This document shows, piece by piece, positions 8,626-16,693 of a stretch of 64,000 nt of DNA. The stretch lies in contig PAQV01000019.1 in the NCBI GenBank assembly GCA_002709405.1, positions 1 to 64,000 on the forward strand, written 5' to 3'. Position 1 is the stretch's first letter, and the number at the start of each line of letters is the position of its first letter. The position numbers and the translations under genes were made by a program. The stretch comes from Paracoccaceae bacterium (GTDB lineage Bacteria; Pseudomonadota; Alphaproteobacteria; Rhodobacterales; Rhodobacteraceae). The notes beneath the pieces are model-generated. The model did no database searches and was not told where the DNA came from. It worked only from the letters and a program-made list of their open reading frames with translations.

Positions 8626-10254
8626 ATGCCCCGCGCCTCCCTGGGCACGCTCACCAATCGTTTGACCCTTCCCGATCTGCGCCTCAACGGCGGGGACGAG
8701 CTCACCCCCTCGCAGATCCGCACCGACGTCTTGTCGGGCCTGACCGTCGCCCTGGCCCTCGTGCCCGAGGCGGTGGCCTTCGCCTTCGTTGCCGGCGTCC
8801 ACCCGCTGGTCGGCCTTTACGCTGCATTCATGGTTGGCCTGATCACCGCCGTCTTCGGTGGCCGGCCCGGCATGATCTCGGGCGCCACCGGCGCGCTGGC
8901 TGTCGTCATGGTCGCCCTGGTGGCCGAACACGGGGTCGAATACCTCTTTGCCACCGTCGTCCTGATGGGGATCATCCAGATCATCGCCGGCGTCATGCAA
9001 TGGGGCAAGTTCATCCGCCTGGTGCCCCACCCGGTCATGCTGGGCTTTGTCAACGGCCTGGCCATCGTCATCTTCCTGGCCCAGCTCACCCAGTTCAAGG
9101 TCCCGGGATCAATGGAGGTTTCCGGCCACGGCGCCTCTGGCGGAGACTGGCTGACCGGCCTGCCGCTCTACACAATGCTCGCCCTCGTCGCCCTGACCAT
9201 GGCCATCATCTGGGCCATGCCCAAGCTGACCAAGACCATCCCCGCGCCCCTCGCCGGCATCGGCATCGTCGCCCTTTTGGTCATCGTCTTCGGCATCGAC
9301 GTGCCCCGCGTGGGCGACATGGCCTCGATCGAAGGCGGCCTGCCGCCCTTCCACATCCCGGCCGTGCCCTTCACCTGGGAAACGCTGCAGATCATCCTGC
9401 CCTACTCGGTCATCCTGGCCGCCATCGGCCTGATCGAAAGCCTGCTGACCCTCAACCTCGTGTCGGAAATGACCGGCAAGCGGGGCGGCGCCAGCCAGGA
9501 ATGCATTGCCCAGGGCCTGGCCAACACCGTCACCGGCTTCTTCGGAGGCATGGGCGGCTGCGCCATGATCGGCCAGTCGATGATCAACGTGAAATCCGGA
9601 GGCCGCACCCGAATCGCCGGCATCTGTGCGGCCCTCTTCCTGCTGCTCTTCATCCTCGTGGCCTCGCCCCTGATCGAACAGATCCCGCTCGCCGCCCTCG
9701 TCGGCGTCATGTTCATGGTCGTCATCGGCACCTTCGCCTGGAATTCGTTCCGCATCATGCGCCGGGTGCCCCTGATGGATGCCTTCGTCATCCTGCTCGT
9801 CACCGTCGTCACCGTGCTCGAAGACCTCGCCGTGGCCGTTGTCGTGGGCGTCATCGTCTCGGCCCTGGCCTATGCCTGGAACAACGCCAAGCGCATCCAC
9901 GCCAAAAGCTACCGCACGCCCGAAGGGGCCAAGGTCTACCAGGTGCAAGGCCCGCTGTTCTTCGGCTCGTCCGAAGGCTTCATCGAGCTCTTCAATCCGG
10001 TCGAGGACCCCTCGCGCGTGGTGGTCGATTTCGCCGACAGCCGGGTGGTCGACCAGTCCGCCCTGCAGGCGATCGAGGCCGTGGCCGCCAAGTACGAGGC
10101 CCAGGGCAAGGAAATCCAGCTGCGCCATCTCAGCCGCGATTGCCACCGCCTGCTGAACAAGGCCGGCCACCTGATGATCGACAGCGACGACGACCCCGAT
10201 TACGAGCTCGCCGTGAACTACTCGGTCCGCACGGGCATCCTGGGCGGCCACTGA
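8626..10254 (+). CDS. SulP family anion transporter with STAS domain
   Basis: 542 residues from ATG 8626 (AGGA six bases upstream; the longer frame from 8533 has no ribosome site). The first ~400 residues form many hydrophobic helices with the SulP pattern: DVLSGLTVALALVPEAVAFAFVAGV, then GGMGGCAMIGQSMINVKSGG. The last ~110 residues are a STAS domain (VYQVQGPLFFGSSEGFIELF ... VVDFADSRVVDQSALQAIEAV). The likely substrate is sulfate, bicarbonate or another inorganic anion. Confidence 0.95.
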   Translation: MPRASLGTLTNRLTLPDLRLNGGDELTPSQIRTDVLSGLTVALALVPEAVAFAFVAGVHPLVGLYAAFMVGLITAVFGGRPGMISGATGALAVVMVALVAEHGVEYLFATVVLMGIIQIIAGVMQWGKFIRLVPHPVMLGFVNGLAIVIFLAQLTQFKVPGSMEVSGHGASGGDWLTGLPLYTMLALVALTMAIIWAMPKLTKTIPAPLAGIGIVALLVIVFGIDVPRVGDMASIEGGLPPFHIPAVPFTWETLQIILPYSVILAAIGLIESLLTLNLVSEMTGKRGGASQECIAQGLANTVTGFFGGMGGCAMIGQSMINVKSGGRTRIAGICAALFLLLFILVASPLIEQIPLAALVGVMFMVVIGTFAWNSFRIMRRVPLMDAFVILLVTVVTVLEDLAVAVVVGVIVSALAYAWNNAKRIHAKSYRTPEGAKVYQVQGPLFFGSSEGFIELFNPVEDPSRVVVDFADSRVVDQSALQAIEAVAAKYEAQGKEIQLRHLSRDCHRLLNKAGHLMIDSDDDPDYELAVNYSVRTGILGGH

Positions 10255-10284
10255 CCCCGCTGAGGTCAGACCCTTGTCCATCTC

Positions 10285-10316
10285 CAACGGGCTCCGCGGC
10301 AACGCGGGGCCCGTTG
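10285..10316 (+). terminator. 14-bp GNRA-capped hairpin after the SulP gene
   Basis: CAACGGGCTCCGCG, loop GCAA, CGCGGGGCCCGTTG: fourteen consecutive pairs including one G-T. It begins 30 bases after the SulP stop. No T-run follows on the plus strand (TCGTAAAAA), so it is either a weak or factor-dependent terminator or an RNA-stabilising 3' stem. Confidence 0.6.
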
Positions 10317-10319
10317 TCG

Positions 10320-10759
10320 TAAAAACCCCCGCCAGCCCGTCGGCAACTGTTTTTCTGTGTGCGGTCTCTAGCCCGAGCGCCGAGGTTTCGGCCCCGCTTG
10401 GCAAGGGGCGGGGCAAGTCCACTCAGAGCCATCTTTGACCGATAGTGCGCTGAAGGCCAATGTCGGAACGGACTTGGGAGCCAAGAGCACTCAATAGCGG
10501 CTTTGGTGTTTCAGAACGTGCTACGGCGTCAACCGAGGTTCCTTGCGCACGTAGGATACGCAGGTTTTTCTGCAAAATGTCAGTATCTCCCGCACCCACT
10601 TCCCGAACACGGCAAACCACGCCGCGCTCACAATTCGTAAGGGCGCGTCACTGGGCAAAAATGCCATGCGGGACCAAAAAATTGACCCGAAAACCCTTTG
10701 AGGTAAGATGACAGATATGGGCAGGCCAGTTTTGGATCATTAGCGGAAGGTGGAAGAAA
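10320..10759. other. Gene-poor boundary of accessory region
   Basis: About 440 bases with no convincing gene. Base composition falls from about 10430 onward. A minus-strand frame (10423-10620) gives a 65-residue product ending QRTIGQRWL, with an in-frame stop a few codons upstream; it may be the tail of a decayed gene but matches nothing I recognise. The segment probably marks the edge of inserted DNA. Confidence 0.4.
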
Positions 10760-11428
10760 GTGCATATTCGCAATATTTTTGTGGCCGCAATGACGGGAAT
10801 GTCCGCCAGTGTTCTTCCCGTTTACGCTGATACCTGCGATTACCGACCGTCACGCATTCTTGGTGACGCTGGCAGTAAAGCAATGATTGGTAGTGGCGTG
10901 GCTGTTTCTTCTGCCTCGGGGGCAGCCTCGGCGATGGGCCTTTATACGCTGGTGCATGCTGGCAGCGGTCTGACAATGTTAGGCTCGACGATGGCCGGGG
11001 CCTCTGGTGCTGGCACCATCGGAATTATCGCAGGAACTGGCGGCGTGATCGGAGCTGCTGGAGCTGTCATTCTGAATCCCTTTGTTTGGGTTCCAGCTGC
11101 AATTGTGGGCTTAGGAGGGGGTGGCTTTGAGGCAGCGTGCGCTTTCCTCGTGGATGAGCGAATAACCGAATACGAAGAGGTCCTGGAAATATTAATGTCT
11201 TTCTCAGTGCACGCAGACCCGGAATATTTTAGAATTGTAACAAACGCTATCCCGGCGTTTATTGAACTGTCCGATGGGGACGGATCATGGACCCGCTATG
11301 ATATTGAGGACCTGTATATCGCCGACGGTATGTTGAAGAATAGGGACTGGGGGCCTAACACAAGCATTGGAAGGGTCGTTCTACTAAAAGACGATGACGT
11401 TGAGCAGGGTGAGAGCACGAAGGACTAG
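10760..11428 (+). CDS. Exported glycine-rich protein of unknown function
   Basis: 222 residues from GTG 10760, preceded by GGAAG. A signal peptide (MHIRNIFVAAMTGMSASVLP, cleavage after VYA) leads to a mature N-terminus DTCDYRPSR. Residues ~45-125 are almost entirely Gly, Ala, Ser and hydrophobics with repeated small-xxx-small spacing, i.e. a glycine-zipper-like membrane segment. The last ~90 residues are acidic and soluble, with a DGDGSWTRYD loop. Two cysteines (mature residue 3 and ECA near 128) could pair. Codon use and GC differ from flanking genes, suggesting transfer. Membrane insertion is inferred only. Confidence 0.65.
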   Translation: MHIRNIFVAAMTGMSASVLPVYADTCDYRPSRILGDAGSKAMIGSGVAVSSASGAASAMGLYTLVHAGSGLTMLGSTMAGASGAGTIGIIAGTGGVIGAAGAVILNPFVWVPAAIVGLGGGGFEAACAFLVDERITEYEEVLEILMSFSVHADPEYFRIVTNAIPAFIELSDGDGSWTRYDIEDLYIADGMLKNRDWGPNTSIGRVVLLKDDDVEQGESTKD

Positions 11429-11551
11429 ATACGTTATCTGGAATTTCAAATAACGTCCGATCCCTCCAACCGGAGGCACCATCACCCCAGGCGCTCTGGT
11501 GCCGCGAAAAATGGTGTGAGCACGCAGCAGGCCGCAGGGCAAATCCTAACA

Positions 11552-11559
11552 AAAGGTAA
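11552..11559. repeat. Left target-site duplication of the IS1595-type transposon
   Basis: AAAGGTAA directly outside the left inverted repeat, identical to 13957-13964. Eight bases is the known duplication length for IS1595-family elements. Confidence 0.92.
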
Positions 11560-11583
11560 GGGGTGTATCCCCTTGACGCAAGT
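11560..11583 (+). repeat. Left terminal inverted repeat
   Basis: GGGGTGTATCCCCTTGA then CGCAAGT; 23 of 24 bases match the reverse complement of the right end at 13933-13956. The outermost 13 bases are themselves an internal palindrome (GGGG TGTAT CCCC). Confidence 0.92.
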
Positions 11584-11607
11584 ACACGCATGTTCTATCT
11601 ATAGGAC

Positions 11608-12501
11608 ATGACCAAGAGCAAATCCGCATCCCCCGATTTCAGCGTCCGCGACTTCTTCAAGCGTTTCCCCGACGATGAAGCCTGCCTTGAGCATATCTTC
11701 AACGTCCGGTTCGGCGAGAAGCACGTTTGCCGCGCATGCGGTGTTGAAAGCACCTTCCACCGCATGAGCAACCGCCGCGCGTGGGCTTGTGCGGCTTGTG
11801 GGGATCACGTCTACCCGACCGCAGGGACGATCTTTCAGGACACGCGGACCCCGCTCCAGGTTTGGTTTTACGCGATCTATCTGTTTGTCACGACGCGCCA
11901 CGGTGTGTCCGCCAAGGAACTGCAACGCCAGCTTGGCGTGACCTATAAGACTGCATGGCGGATGGGCCATAAGATCCGCGAACAGATGGACAAGGCAGAA
12001 GTGAAGAAGCTGCTGGCCGGTCACGTTGAGATTGACGAGGCTTACGTTGGTGGTCGCCGCCCCGGCAAGCGTGGTCGCGGTGCAGATGGCAAAACTATCG
12101 TGGTAGGCTTCAAGGAGCGCGGCGGTCGGATCGTCACGGACGTCGTTCCTGACGTCACCATTCGCACCCTGCAAGCCGCTACCCTGCGGACGGTCAAGGA
12201 CGGCGCAACCATTTCGACTGATGAACACAGGTCCTACAGTTTACTGAAACGCCGTGGCTTCACTCACGTCGCCGTCAAGCACGGTCAGAAGGAATGGGCT
12301 GTGTTTGACGTCCAGACGCAGGAGATTCACCACACGAACGGGATTGAGAGCTTCTGGAAGCTGTTCAAGAACAGCATTCGCGGGACACATATCTCTGTCA
12401 GCAAGAAGCACATGAAGCGCTATCTTGACGAGTTCACTTTCCGCGCGAACCATCGCGAAGAGGCGAACCTGATGTTTGATCGTATTGTGGCGGCGTTCTG
12501 A
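11608..12501 (+). CDS. IS1595 family (ISXO2-like) transposase
   Basis: 297 residues. An N-terminal zinc ribbon (VCRACG ... WACAACGDHVYPTAGTIFQDT) is followed by a helical region with LGVTYKTAWRMGHKIRE and the ISXO2-like DDE domain: first Asp in GHVEIDEAYVGGRRPGKRG, second in ISTDEHRSY, and the N/E region in HHTNGIESFWKLFKNSIRGTH. Full length with no internal stops, so likely active. It reads toward the passenger genes and its 3' end overlaps the smallest one antiparallel by 68 bases. Confidence 0.95.
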   Translation: MTKSKSASPDFSVRDFFKRFPDDEACLEHIFNVRFGEKHVCRACGVESTFHRMSNRRAWACAACGDHVYPTAGTIFQDTRTPLQVWFYAIYLFVTTRHGVSAKELQRQLGVTYKTAWRMGHKIREQMDKAEVKKLLAGHVEIDEAYVGGRRPGKRGRGADGKTIVVGFKERGGRIVTDVVPDVTIRTLQAATLRTVKDGATISTDEHRSYSLLKRRGFTHVAVKHGQKEWAVFDVQTQEIHHTNGIESFWKLFKNSIRGTHISVSKKHMKRYLDEFTFRANHREEANLMFDRIVAAF

Positions 12502-12631
12502 TCACGGTGGAGGCGGTGTTATCAAACTCCGCCTCGCTGATTGGTCCAACACCTCTCGCCTCTTCTTGGGCGATGAAGTCTTCTAACCGCCCGTCCTTGA
12601 TAGCGTCTTGTAGAGACATCGTCTTGGTCAT
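12434..12631 (-). CDS. Passenger protein C, 65 residues, unknown
   Basis: Third gene of the passenger group. Its ATG overlaps the stop of passenger B (shared ATGA), strong evidence of translational coupling. It begins MTKTMSLQDAIKDGRLEDFI, predicted helical, and ends in a charged flexible tail (SPLRDGSRGK). Size and placement suit an accessory or immunity-type partner, but no family is recognised. Its 3' end lies inside the opposite-strand transposase gene. Confidence 0.6.
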   Translation of the reverse strand: MTKTMSLQDAIKDGRLEDFIAQEEARGVGPISEAEFDNTASTVIRTPPQYDQTSGSPLRDGSRGK

Positions 12632-13362
12632 GCCACGGCTCTCCCATATGCCTCGTCTGATTGGCTTATCTCTATGACCCGCCCTGCTTGCGCAAGAATG
12701 CTGTAGTTCTTGCCAAGCTCCTTCTTGCTGCGAACTACCGAAATAAGCTTGGGTGGTCTGTCTAGGGCAGCAATGTCATGAAACGCCGTACTGGTTCGGA
12801 AAACCGAGACAGGATAATTCGTAACGATCTGAAAAACAGCGGATTCCCCGTCAACCTTGGAAACGGCGGAAACATCCCACTGCGTCGAAGAAGACCCGGT
12901 GATTTTGTCATCGTAGACCGTATGCGGGAACAGGCGGTCCAGCCGCTCATGAAGCTCATCCGAGATGGTAGCCTCGGCATCCGATGAAATCCGAGAGATG
13001 ATCCGGGTAGCTACAGCATGAGATGCAGCGCTCACGTCGAGTATTGCCCGTTCAGTCTCGTGCTCAGGAACATCGATGTAGATCGACCTTTTGCCCAACA
13101 TCAGTTCGTACTCCTCCACAATGCTCTGAGCAGTTCTGGAAAATGAACGACCGGCGCCGAAGCTTTCAGTTTCACGGTATGCGAAACCAGAATCGCTTAC
13201 CCGAACACCGTCCGGAACATGAGTAATCCTGACTGTAACAAAAGCCCCGCTCGGGTAGGACATTGGCAGGTTAATAAAGCTCGCATCGCCCCAAGTTTTC
13301 GACGACACAAGAGACGGAACAATCGCATTTGTAAGTTCGAATAGAGGGGTTCTGTCGGCCAT
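12628..13362 (-). CDS. Passenger protein B, 244 residues, DUF1828-like N-terminus
   Basis: Second passenger gene; its start ATG shares one base with the stop of passenger A. The N-terminal half has alternating strands with VTVRITHVPDGVRVSDSGFAY, resembling the 'V.V...DG.RVSD.G' core of DUF1828 proteins (from memory, unverified). The C-terminal half has FQIVTNYPVSVFRT and a final PKLISVVRSKKELGKNYSIL strand-helix unit. No enzyme motif is apparent. GC is clearly lower than in chromosomal genes. Confidence 0.65.
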   Translation of the reverse strand: MADRTPLFELTNAIVPSLVSSKTWGDASFINLPMSYPSGAFVTVRITHVPDGVRVSDSGFAYRETESFGAGRSFSRTAQSIVEEYELMLGKRSIYIDVPEHETERAILDVSAASHAVATRIISRISSDAEATISDELHERLDRLFPHTVYDDKITGSSSTQWDVSAVSKVDGESAVFQIVTNYPVSVFRTSTAFHDIAALDRPPKLISVVRSKKELGKNYSILAQAGRVIEISQSDEAYGRAVA

Positions 13363-13892
13363 CAGATCATTCCTTCGGTGAAGAAATCATACACCCACGG
13401 CGGTTCGGAAACAACATCTATGTTGTTGATTTTAAAGCGATTCCCTGAAAATTCCCTAACCTCTTCAAACGTCGAGACTTTCTCTTCGATCTCACGGGCG
13501 CAGATCAGTCCTCCGGACTTCATCCGTCCGTGATCTTCCAGCCAGTTCATGTAGAAATCGTGGAGGTGCGTATCCGAAACTCGACGTGCGGAAGCATGGT
13601 CACAACGCTTGCGCTTGTTCGTGTGGCCCCCTTCTAGGGATCGCCAATCAAATCTTTCTAGAGGCAAGCAACGCCTCCCGGGTTGGCTTGCTATGCGAAG
13701 TTCAAACGTGACGTTCACGTCTCGGCGATGGGCATAACACCCGCCGTGCAGTACTAACCCCGCTTCGGCAACGCCGCCGATTTCCAACGGTGCATCGAAC
13801 CATACATAATCGGTTTCATCCTCAGGCCTTGACCATCCGGGGAAAAAGCCGATCTGCTTCTCGGCTTCAAATATCTCTCTCAGCGTAGCCAC
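13362..13892 (-). CDS. Passenger protein A, 176 residues, unknown
   Basis: First gene of the passenger group, starting 41 bases inside the right inverted repeat, so its promoter must lie in or just beyond the transposon end. It begins MATLREIFEAEKQIGFFPGW; a mixed alpha/beta core includes LVLHGGCYAHRRDVNVTFEL and HLHDFYMNWLEDHGRM. Scattered His, Asp and Arg residues could form an active site, but no known motif is identified. The one-base overlap with gene B argues that the products act together. Confidence 0.6.
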   Translation of the reverse strand: MATLREIFEAEKQIGFFPGWSRPEDETDYVWFDAPLEIGGVAEAGLVLHGGCYAHRRDVNVTFELRIASQPGRRCLPLERFDWRSLEGGHTNKRKRCDHASARRVSDTHLHDFYMNWLEDHGRMKSGGLICAREIEEKVSTFEEVREFSGNRFKINNIDVVSEPPWVYDFFTEGMI

Positions 13893-13932
13893 ATGATGTG
13901 CATACGCCAGATTTCTCAGGCATGCGAGTCAA

Positions 13933-13956
13933 ACTTGCTTCAAGGGGATACACCCC
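13933..13956 (-). repeat. Right terminal inverted repeat
   Basis: Reverse complement of the left end, with one mismatch (ACTTGCTTCAAGGGGATACA then CCCC). Confidence 0.92.
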
Positions 13957-13964
13957 AAAGGTAA
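13957..13964. repeat. Right target-site duplication
   Basis: AAAGGTAA, identical to 11552-11559. Removing one copy plus the element restores GGCAAAT-15 nt-ATTTGCC, i.e. the target was the loop of an inverted repeat. Confidence 0.92.
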
Positions 13965-13999
13965 ATTTGCCTCTGCAAGCCATTGAAATCATTGCGTAG

Positions 14000-14029
14000 G
14001 ATGGGTGTCCCACGCGTGGGACACCCATC
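14000..14029. promoter_or_regulatory. Perfect 30-bp palindrome
   Basis: GATGGGTGTCCCACG followed immediately by its exact reverse complement. It lies between the transposon and the 3' end of the flavin reductase gene (stop at 14053). It could be a protein-binding operator, a recombination site, or (as a cruciform) part of a terminator. There is no T-run on either side. The function is not known to me. Confidence 0.6.
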
Positions 14030-14052
14030 GTTGCCGAACGAAGCCGGCCCGA

Positions 14053-14658
14053 TCAATCATCCGGCCGCTTCAGCGAAAACTTCTCCGAAATCTTTGAATA
14101 ATCCCGGTATCCCATCCGCGTCAAAGGCTGGAACCGGACCACGTCGAACACCCCGTCCACCAGGCAATCGTCGCGCATGTAGATCCCGGTGACCTCGCCG
14201 AAGACCACCTTGTTGGCCTCCCCCGGAAGCTCCACGATCCGGGTCAGCTTGCACTCCAGCGCCGCCGGCACCCCGGCCACCCGGTCGCAGCCGATCGTCT
14301 CGCAGGCCACCGCCTCGATCCCGGCTGCCTCGAATTCATCCACCTCGCGCCCGAACCCCTCAGAGGTCTTGTTCATCGCGTCGCGGGCGGCGAATTCCAC
14401 GATGTTCACGCAGAACTCTCCCGTCGCCCGGATATTCGCCACGCTGTCCTTGGTCCCGTCCTGGTCTGGCTTGGCCGAGGTCGAGGCGAACATCACCTGG
14501 GGCGGAAAATAGGCCACCGCATTGAAGAACGAATAGGGCGCCAGGTTCCGCACGCCCTCGGCGTCGCGGGTGGAAATCCATCCGATCGGCCGGGGCGTCA
14601 CGATGGCATTGAACGGGTTGTGCGGCAGGCCGTGGCCGTCTTCGGGGCGGTAGAACAT
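14053..14658 (-). CDS. Flavin reductase family protein
   Basis: 201 residues from ATG 14658, preceded by GAGGAG. FMN-binding split-barrel signature: AIVTPRPIGWISTRDAEGVRNLAPYSFFNAVAYFPP near the N-terminus, then TGEFCVNIV and a C-terminal EVTGIYMRDDCLVDG. Such proteins reduce flavin with NAD(P)H or bind FMN as part of oxygenase systems. No partner oxygenase is adjacent. Confidence 0.9.
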   Translation of the reverse strand: MFYRPEDGHGLPHNPFNAIVTPRPIGWISTRDAEGVRNLAPYSFFNAVAYFPPQVMFASTSAKPDQDGTKDSVANIRATGEFCVNIVEFAARDAMNKTSEGFGREVDEFEAAGIEAVACETIGCDRVAGVPAALECKLTRIVELPGEANKVVFGEVTGIYMRDDCLVDGVFDVVRFQPLTRMGYRDYSKISEKFSLKRPDD

Positions 14659-14751
14659 GCGGGGCTCCTCATCGTTTGCTCCCGGGTTACCCTCGTGGTA
14701 GGGCGATGGCCACCCTTTCTGCCGATCCACCAAGCGACCGAACCTCACCCC

Positions 14752-15252
14752 GTGCTGACCCTCACCCATGAACATCCCCAGGACTGGTGGGAGGTCGAGG
14801 CGCTCTTCGACAGCTGTTTCGCCCCCGGCCGCACGGCCCTGTCGTCCTACCGGCTGCGCGACGAGGTCGCCCCCCTGCATGCCCTGGCCCGCATTGCCCG
14901 CGACGAAACCGGGGCCATGGCGGGCGCGATCCGCTTCTGGCCGGTGCTCGTGGGTGGCACGCCGGCCCTGCTGCTGGGCCCCGTCGCCGTCCACCCCACC
15001 CACCAGGGCGAGGGCCTGGGCGCGATGCTGATCCAGGGCGGGCTGGACGGCGCCCGGGCGCGCGGGTGGGAACGGGTCATGCTGGTGGGCGACGCCCCCT
15101 ACTACAACCGCTTCGGATTCACCCGGCTCGACGGCGTGGAGATGCCCCCGCCCACCAACCCCGAACGCGTGCTGGGCCACGCCCTGGTGCCCGGCGCCTG
15201 GGACGGCATCGCCGGCCCCGTCACCCGCTGGACCGAGCCGGATCCCGCCTGA
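14752..15252 (+). CDS. GNAT N-acetyltransferase, YhbS-like
   Basis: 166 residues from GTG 14752 (VLTLTHEHPQDWWEVEALFD). The acetyl-CoA loop is LGPVAVHPTHQGEGLGAMLI, followed by VMLVGDAPYYNRFGF, the typical YhbS/COG3153 pattern. It is divergent from the flavin reductase. No clear ribosome site is visible; the start is inferred from where the domain begins. Confidence 0.88.
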   Translation: MLTLTHEHPQDWWEVEALFDSCFAPGRTALSSYRLRDEVAPLHALARIARDETGAMAGAIRFWPVLVGGTPALLLGPVAVHPTHQGEGLGAMLIQGGLDGARARGWERVMLVGDAPYYNRFGFTRLDGVEMPPPTNPERVLGHALVPGAWDGIAGPVTRWTEPDPA

Positions 15253-15329
15253 CGCCCGCATCGCATATTGAAACCGGCGGCGTCTGCGACGATCTTTATG
15301 CCATGGGACGACAGCGCCATGGCACCGAC

Positions 15330-16082
15330 ATGACCGATATTCTTCACGTGGCCCCGGTGGACACCGAGGCCGAGCTTGATCGCCTGGCCGCCCGCTACCG
15401 CGCCGCCAGTGGCCCGGCCCTGCGGGTGCTGAACATGGCCGGCTCGCAGGCCGATGCGCTGATCGACCGGCTGCCTGCCGGGGTCCGCGACAACCTGGTC
15501 GACGCGACCGAGGCCGCGCTGCGCCTGTCCATGCGCGCGGCCGACAGCAGCCGCGCTGCCGTTCCCGACCAGAAGCGCTGGGTGAACACGGCCGTGGCCT
15601 CTGCCCTGGGCGCGGCCGGCGGCTTTGGCGGAGCGCCCACGGCCCTGATGGAACTGCCGGTGACAACGACGCTGCTGCTGCGCTCGATCCAGGGCGCGGC
15701 GCGGGCCGAGGGCTTTGACCCCGCCGCCGAAAGCGTGACCTTCGACTGTATCCGGGTGCTTTCGGCTGCGGGCCCGCTGGAAGACGATGACGGGGCGGAC
15801 CTGGGCTTTTACACGCTGCGCATGACCCTGACGGGCGGGGCGGTGCAAAAGATGATCTCGGCGGTGGCCCCCCGGCTGGCCCTGGTGATGGGGCAGAAAC
15901 TGGCCACCCAGACGGTGCCGATCCTGGGCGCCGTTGCGGGCGCCACCACGAATTACGTCTATGCCCGGTACTACCAGGACATCGCCCTGGTTCATTTCGG
16001 CCTGCGCCGCCTGGCGATCGAGGCCGACCTGCCGCGCGAGGTCCTGGTCGATGCCCTGCGCGACCGGATGCGCCTGACCTGA
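15330..16082 (+). CDS. EcsC family protein
   Basis: 250 residues from ATG 15330 (ATG 15303 would add nine; neither has a good ribosome site). The centre contains the EcsC-type hydrophobic, glycine-rich segments ASALGAAGGFGGAPTALMELPVTTTLLLRSIQ and PILGAVAGATTNYVYARYYQDIA. EcsC was named for a Bacillus protein linked to secretion and ABC transport; its biochemical role is unknown. Confidence 0.82.
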   Translation: MTDILHVAPVDTEAELDRLAARYRAASGPALRVLNMAGSQADALIDRLPAGVRDNLVDATEAALRLSMRAADSSRAAVPDQKRWVNTAVASALGAAGGFGGAPTALMELPVTTTLLLRSIQGAARAEGFDPAAESVTFDCIRVLSAAGPLEDDDGADLGFYTLRMTLTGGAVQKMISAVAPRLALVMGQKLATQTVPILGAVAGATTNYVYARYYQDIALVHFGLRRLAIEADLPREVLVDALRDRMRLT

Positions 16083-16230
16083 CCCGGATCCCGGGCGGCG
16101 TCCCGCGCGTTGCCCGCAATCTGCGCGCCGCGCGGCAAGGGGTGATGTGGGGTCGCAAATTGGACCAAAGGCCGCTTGATCGGCCGGCGTGAAGGGATAT
16201 TTAATTGGGATCTGCTCAAAAGAGACCCGG

Positions 16231-16689
16231 ATGATCCAATATTCGCTCAAATGCGCCGAGGGGCATGCTTTCGACAGCTGGTTCCAGTCGGCCTCTGCCT
16301 TCGACAAGCTGGCCACCGCGGGCATGGTGGCCTGCGTCGTCTGCGGCTGTACCCGGGTCGAGAAATCCATGATGGCCCCCCGGGTGCGCCCCTCCCGCTC
16401 GGCCGCGGGAGAGGCTGGGGCGGTGAAACAGGATGCGCCCAAGGGCGGTGATCTGCGCACGCCGGCGTCCGAGCTGGAAAAGGCCGTGGCCGCCATGCGG
16501 CGCGAGGTCGAATCAAAGGCCGATTACGTCGGGCTGGAATTCGCGGCCGAGGCGCGGGCGATGCACAACGGCGAAAGCCCCGAACGCGCGATCTATGGCG
16601 AGGCCCGGCTGGACGAGGCCAAGAAGCTGGTGGACGAAGGTGTGCCCGTCGCGCCCTTGCCCTTCCGGCCGCAACGAAAGACGAATTGA
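16231..16689 (+). CDS. DUF1178 family protein
   Basis: 152 residues. It begins MIQYSLKCAEGHAFDSWFQS and continues to a CVVCG pair, giving a C-x3-GH ... C-x2-C zinc-ribbon-like N-terminus that defines DUF1178. The C-terminal half is helical and charged (VESKADYVGLEFAAEARAMH). Upstream of the SDR gene by four bases, so likely co-transcribed. Function unknown. Confidence 0.9.
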   Translation: MIQYSLKCAEGHAFDSWFQSASAFDKLATAGMVACVVCGCTRVEKSMMAPRVRPSRSAAGEAGAVKQDAPKGGDLRTPASELEKAVAAMRREVESKADYVGLEFAAEARAMHNGESPERAIYGEARLDEAKKLVDEGVPVAPLPFRPQRKTN

Positions 16690-16693
16690 TCCC

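Larger units (their letters stand above)
11560..13956. mobile_element. Complete IS1595-type transposon with passenger genes (2397 bp)
   Basis: Bounded by 24-bp inverted repeats differing at one base (GGGGTGTATCCCCTTGA, then C or A, then GCAAGT) and by perfect 8-bp target duplications. Inside are a plus-strand transposase and a convergent minus-strand group of three overlapping passenger genes. A plain IS1595 element needs only about 1 kb, so roughly 1.4 kb is cargo. Intact ends and duplication suggest recent insertion. Confidence 0.93.

Noticed and set aside
10423..10620. 65-codon minus-strand frame at the edge of accessory DNA
   Set aside because: Possibly a gene tail, but there is an in-frame stop a few codons upstream and no family match; kept only as a note.
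11460..11505. tRNA/tmRNA-like 3' end (TCCAACCGGAGGCACCA)
   Set aside because: Resembles the end of an acceptor arm, but no matching 5' strand or T-arm was found nearby; also explained by a GGCACCA/TGGTGCC hairpin.
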